DNA of 64,000 nucleotides, from positions 58,866 to 122,865 of the forward strand of contig DIVR01000065.1 in the NCBI GenBank assembly GCA_002428325.1. The letters are read 5' to 3'. Position numbers and translations under genes: made by a program. Source of the DNA: a bacterium UBP4_UBA6127 (GTDB lineage Bacteria; UBP4; UBA4092). The notes under the pieces were generated by a model that made no database searches, had not been told where the DNA came from, and saw nothing but the letters and a program-made list of their open reading frames with translations. How positions within the stretch are numbered: position 1 is the first letter of the stretch; each line of letters begins with the position of its first letter. Of this stretch, positions 61,094 through 64,000 are shown in pieces.

Positions 61094-63505
61094 ATGAGCC
61101 GGCCATTTGTGGTGATATTTCTTTTTTATCTAACCGGGATTTATCTGGGAAGTATGAATGGAATTATCGGTCTTCCCGGAATAATTCTCTGTCTGGGTCT
61201 GTTAGGTGTTTTCAGAATCCTGTGGGGTACCAGCCGTTTTTCCAGCCTTAGTTCCTGGCTTATATTAATTGCTTGCCTGTTTTTGGGAATGATTCGTTAT
61301 CAATCTGCCAGTCAGTCAATTAATCGGGAAATTGAGATTTGCCGATCATTATCCACCCCGTCCTCTATGGTTATCTCCGGGAAAATCACTCAAAACCCTG
61401 TCTTTTCAAAAAACCGTATCACTTATCTTTTGACAGAAGTTAAAATCCAGACCCCTACAGAGGTTGTCCCAATAAAACAAAAATTCCTTCTGGATATCCG
61501 AAAACCTAAACCCGGGTTAGATTTTCTCTATGGTGACCGGATTATTTTTGAGGGGAGGGTCATGCTGCCAAGTTCTCCCAGAAATCCTGGCGCCTTTGAT
61601 TACGGTAGATATCTTAAACAAAATGGGATTGCAGGATTAAGCCGAATCAAACCCAATGATATCGTCAAGATATCCTATACCCCCGGATTCTGGGAAAGTT
61701 TGATAGATTCACCCTTAAGGCTCTCTTCCTGGTTGAAAATTGCTTTAATCAGGATAAATGACCAGTTGATTCCTTATCCTTATAATTCGATAGCCAATGG
61801 GATTTCCCTGGGAATCCAGTCAGAGATCCCTGATGATGTTAAGGATATTTATTATTATGGTGGCATCTACCATTTACTGGTTGTCAGTGGTGGAAACATC
61901 ATGCTGGTGGCGGTGATGGCCTTTTTCATCCTGAAGCTATTTCATTTGAATCGGAGAATGTCTCTCTTAGGGAGTCTGCCGGCCATTATTCTCTATTCAA
62001 TGGTGGTTGGATTCAGTCCTCCGGTTACCCGGGCCTTGATAATGTCCACCCTTTTGATTATGGGGGGCTTTATCAAAAGGGATATTCAGCCTCTGAATTC
62101 CCTGGCATTGGGTGGATTGGCCATTCTCTGGATGAATCCACTCTCCCTATGGGATGGAAGCTTTCAATTGTCATTTATGGCAGTTTTCGGCCTCATCACC
62201 CTGACCCCGATTTTTAATGAGTATTTTCCCATAGAAAACAGATTTCTTAGAATAAGCTTAATATCTTCTCTTTCACCTCTTCTGGCAACTCTACCCATCC
62301 TGGTGAAATATTTTAATTATCTTTCGACAGTGAGCCTGCTCAGCAATCTGATAGCGGCGCCTATGGTATTTCTTTCATTACCCTTAACCTTTTTGACCGG
62401 GATTGCTTACCCGGTTTCTCACTCCCTGGCCTCTGCTTTTGCCCAGTGTAATGGAGTCAGTATCTTTCTTATGACCGAGTTGACCCGTTTATTGACCCTG
62501 GTGCCGGGGGCTTACTTTAATTTTCCTGACATACCTGCCTGGATGATGGCCGTTTATTATATTTTACTTGTCGGGTTCATCAGTGCTTTCCAACCTTCCA
62601 TTGGATTTCCTGATTATGCTTTCAGAAAGAGGTGGCTGACCAGTTCCCTGGTTGCATGCCTGGTCCTGGGCAGTTTCATTATTATGGATTTGAAGGTTAC
62701 CAGGTTTCAAGCCACCTTTCTGGATGTTGGGGAGGGGGATTGTATTCTGTTGAGATTTCCTAACCGGAAAACAGTGTTGGTGGATGGCGGTCGAGGGTCT
62801 CCTTATGATTTTGGTAAGCGGGTTATTTTGCCATATCTTCGTAAGGCGGGAATTCGTCGGGTGGACATCATGGTTGTAACTCATGCGGATGAAGACCATG
62901 CTGGAGGAATGGTCAGTGTCTTGAAGGAATATCCTGTAGATAATATTCTGCTCAGCACCCTGGAATCTCCTCAGGAATCTTCCTATGAAAAAATCCTGGC
63001 AATAGCCCACCAGAAACATATTCCAGTCCGCCTGTGTGTACGGGGGGATGAAATAGCCGGATTTGAGCCTTGGAGGCTGGAAATCATGAATCCATCTTCT
63101 TCACCTTTAAAGGGGACGGGTTCTGATGAGAATAATAATTCTGTTGTCCTTCGAGTCTGGAAGGGTAATCAGAGTCTCTTGCTTACCGGGGATATTGGGC
63201 TAGAGGCAGAATCTGAACTGGTAAAATCTGGAATAAGCCTCAATGCTCAAGTGTTAAAGGTCTCTCATCATGGCTCCCGTTTTAGTTCTTCTGATGGATT
63301 TTTAGAAGCTGTTCATCCCGATTTAGCTATCATCCAGGTGGGGAACATGAATGTTTTTGATCATCCGGCCCCTGAGACAATCAGTAGATTAACCAGCCGT
63401 AATATCAAGATTTATCGAACAGATAAAAATGGCGCCGTTATTTTGGAAGAAACACCTCAGGGCTGGAATGTTAAACCCTGGCTCTATTTTATAAATCCCA
63501 ATTAA
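61094..63505 (+). CDS. comEC: ComEC/Rec2 DNA uptake channel
   Basis: An 803-residue polytopic protein: an N-terminal OB-like domain (DUF4131, about 35-190), the ComEC membrane domain (about 215-510, GIQSEIPDDV and HLLVVSGGNIMLV), and a C-terminal metallo-beta-lactamase-like domain with THADEDHAGGM (His597 and Asp601 region) and HHGSRFSSSDGF. It carries single-stranded DNA across the inner membrane during transformation. There is no clear Shine-Dalgarno site, and TATAAT (61082-61087) ends only 7 bp before the ATG, which suggests a leaderless transcript; a matching -35 is lacking. Confidence 0.93.
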   Translation: MSRPFVVIFLFYLTGIYLGSMNGIIGLPGIILCLGLLGVFRILWGTSRFSSLSSWLILIACLFLGMIRYQSASQSINREIEICRSLSTPSSMVISGKITQNPVFSKNRITYLLTEVKIQTPTEVVPIKQKFLLDIRKPKPGLDFLYGDRIIFEGRVMLPSSPRNPGAFDYGRYLKQNGIAGLSRIKPNDIVKISYTPGFWESLIDSPLRLSSWLKIALIRINDQLIPYPYNSIANGISLGIQSEIPDDVKDIYYYGGIYHLLVVSGGNIMLVAVMAFFILKLFHLNRRMSLLGSLPAIILYSMVVGFSPPVTRALIMSTLLIMGGFIKRDIQPLNSLALGGLAILWMNPLSLWDGSFQLSFMAVFGLITLTPIFNEYFPIENRFLRISLISSLSPLLATLPILVKYFNYLSTVSLLSNLIAAPMVFLSLPLTFLTGIAYPVSHSLASAFAQCNGVSIFLMTELTRLLTLVPGAYFNFPDIPAWMMAVYYILLVGFISAFQPSIGFPDYAFRKRWLTSSLVACLVLGSFIIMDLKVTRFQATFLDVGEGDCILLRFPNRKTVLVDGGRGSPYDFGKRVILPYLRKAGIRRVDIMVVTHADEDHAGGMVSVLKEYPVDNILLSTLESPQESSYEKILAIAHQKHIPVRLCVRGDEIAGFEPWRLEIMNPSSSPLKGTGSDENNNSVVLRVWKGNQSLLLTGDIGLEAESELVKSGISLNAQVLKVSHHGSRFSSSDGFLEAVHPDLAIIQVGNMNVFDHPAPETISRLTSRNIKIYRTDKNGAVILEETPQGWNVKPWLYFINPN

Positions 63506-63564
63506 TGTTACAATCCATTTCCATGGACATTATGATTATGATGAGATTCTAAGACAGGAATATC

Positions 63565-64000
63565 ATGAGCCATAATTTTCAGCCTAAAGTAATATCCTTG
63601 TTTTTGGTTCTTTTCTTGATTTGTTTCTATTTCCTGACCCAGGGGAGAACCTTGGAATATGGATATGTGGATGGGTCTGTCATGTATAATGTGACCAGAA
63701 GCCTGGTGGAATATGGGGATCTAAAAACCCTTGTCCCAACCTACTACCGGGGGGAATCCTTGATTACCCATTCCAAATATGGGTTAGGATTATCTCTGGC
63801 CTCAGTGCCTCTCTATGTTTCTTTTAAATATGCGGCCCAATTTATTAATATGGAATTTAAGGAATCGCTGATACGTCGCAGCCCTATTTATACCAATGCC
63901 ATTATAACTGGGCTGGGTTGCCTGGTTTTGTTCTGGATTCTTTTAAGGTTTACTAAAAACCAAAAGGATTGTCTGGGTTTATCCCTTCTCTACGGACTGA
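63565..64000 (+). CDS. Polytopic membrane protein, glycosyltransferase-39-like (partial)
   Basis: The first 145 codons of a gene that continues past the window. ATG 63565 has AGGA upstream. A hydrophobic helix (about 9-28, VISLFLVLFLICFYFL) is followed by a soluble loop with DGSVMYNVTRSLVEYG and HSKYGLGLSLASVPLY, then a second membrane helix (about 112-128). The loop pattern (Asp near the first loop, then a YGLGL segment) recalls GT39/dolichyl-phosphate-mannose-type and ArnT-like transferases. Only the start is visible, so the call is tentative. Confidence 0.55.
   Translation, partial: MSHNFQPKVISLFLVLFLICFYFLTQGRTLEYGYVDGSVMYNVTRSLVEYGDLKTLVPTYYRGESLITHSKYGLGLSLASVPLYVSFKYAAQFINMEFKESLIRRSPIYTNAIITGLGCLVLFWILLRFTKNQKDCLGLSLLYGL

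Overview
The window is 64 kb of a bacterial chromosome, moderately low in G+C (mid-40s percent by eye), densely coded on both strands, with Shine-Dalgarno sites and sigma70-type promoters. PilT, secreted repeat proteins, a ComEC channel and membrane sensor kinases suggest an environmental bacterium of a poorly characterised lineage. The long RuvA, the NVVS version of the arginyl-tRNA synthetase HIGH motif, and the DUF4855, DUF4434 and GHL10-type proteins fit an uncultured phylum, but I cannot name one. UAG is used as an ordinary stop by several genes (lysA, tdk and others), so the code is standard.

Layout. 0-10 kb: a 7TM histidine kinase, argS, then a leftward ruvC-ruvA-hybrid kinase-ruvB group and a short-chain dehydrogenase. 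10-20 kb: a radical SAM protein facing a leftward accessory cluster of lemA, two paralogous DUF3137-like membrane proteins, a 44-residue membrane peptide, three DUF4855 paralogues and a secreted DUF4434-FN3 protein; then a CoA-binding protein and a two-domain disulfide oxidoreductase. 20-27 kb: a rightward operon of an unknown 419-residue protein, lysA, dapF, dapA, a Trm112-like peptide and tdk, facing mgtE. 27-34 kb: two secreted YCF48-repeat paralogues converge on two GHL10 glycoside-hydrolase-like paralogues. 34-42 kb: tRNA-Glu, a nitronate monooxygenase-like protein, an alpha/beta hydrolase, a Ca2+-type P-ATPase and a decayed IS1380-type transposase. 41-46 kb: a leftward operon of fused siroheme decarboxylase, zinc-ribbon peptide, gph-like phosphatase and MoeB-rhodanese, then a flavin reductase and an HD-GYP response regulator. 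46-53 kb: a 1524-residue multi-PAS kinase, trxB, and moaD-moaE. 53-64 kb: a VWA gene interrupted by an amber codon with its AAA+ partner, a DUF309 protein, a pilT / degenerate GspE / coiled-coil zinc-ribbon operon, a secreted unknown protein, comEC and the start of a polytopic membrane protein.

How the genes connect: lysA, dapF and dapA carry out late steps of diaminopimelate/lysine synthesis; ruvABC resolve Holliday junctions; moaD, moaE and the MoeB-like protein belong to molybdopterin sulfur transfer; the fused decarboxylase points to siroheme-derived heme or heme d1 synthesis. The most unusual elements are the DUF4855/DUF3137 cluster, the amber-split VWA gene, the divergent ArgRS signature, two different intergenic palindromes that each occur twice, and the GspE-like protein without a Walker A loop. 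Only one mobile element was seen, a decayed one, and no CRISPR array or rRNA.
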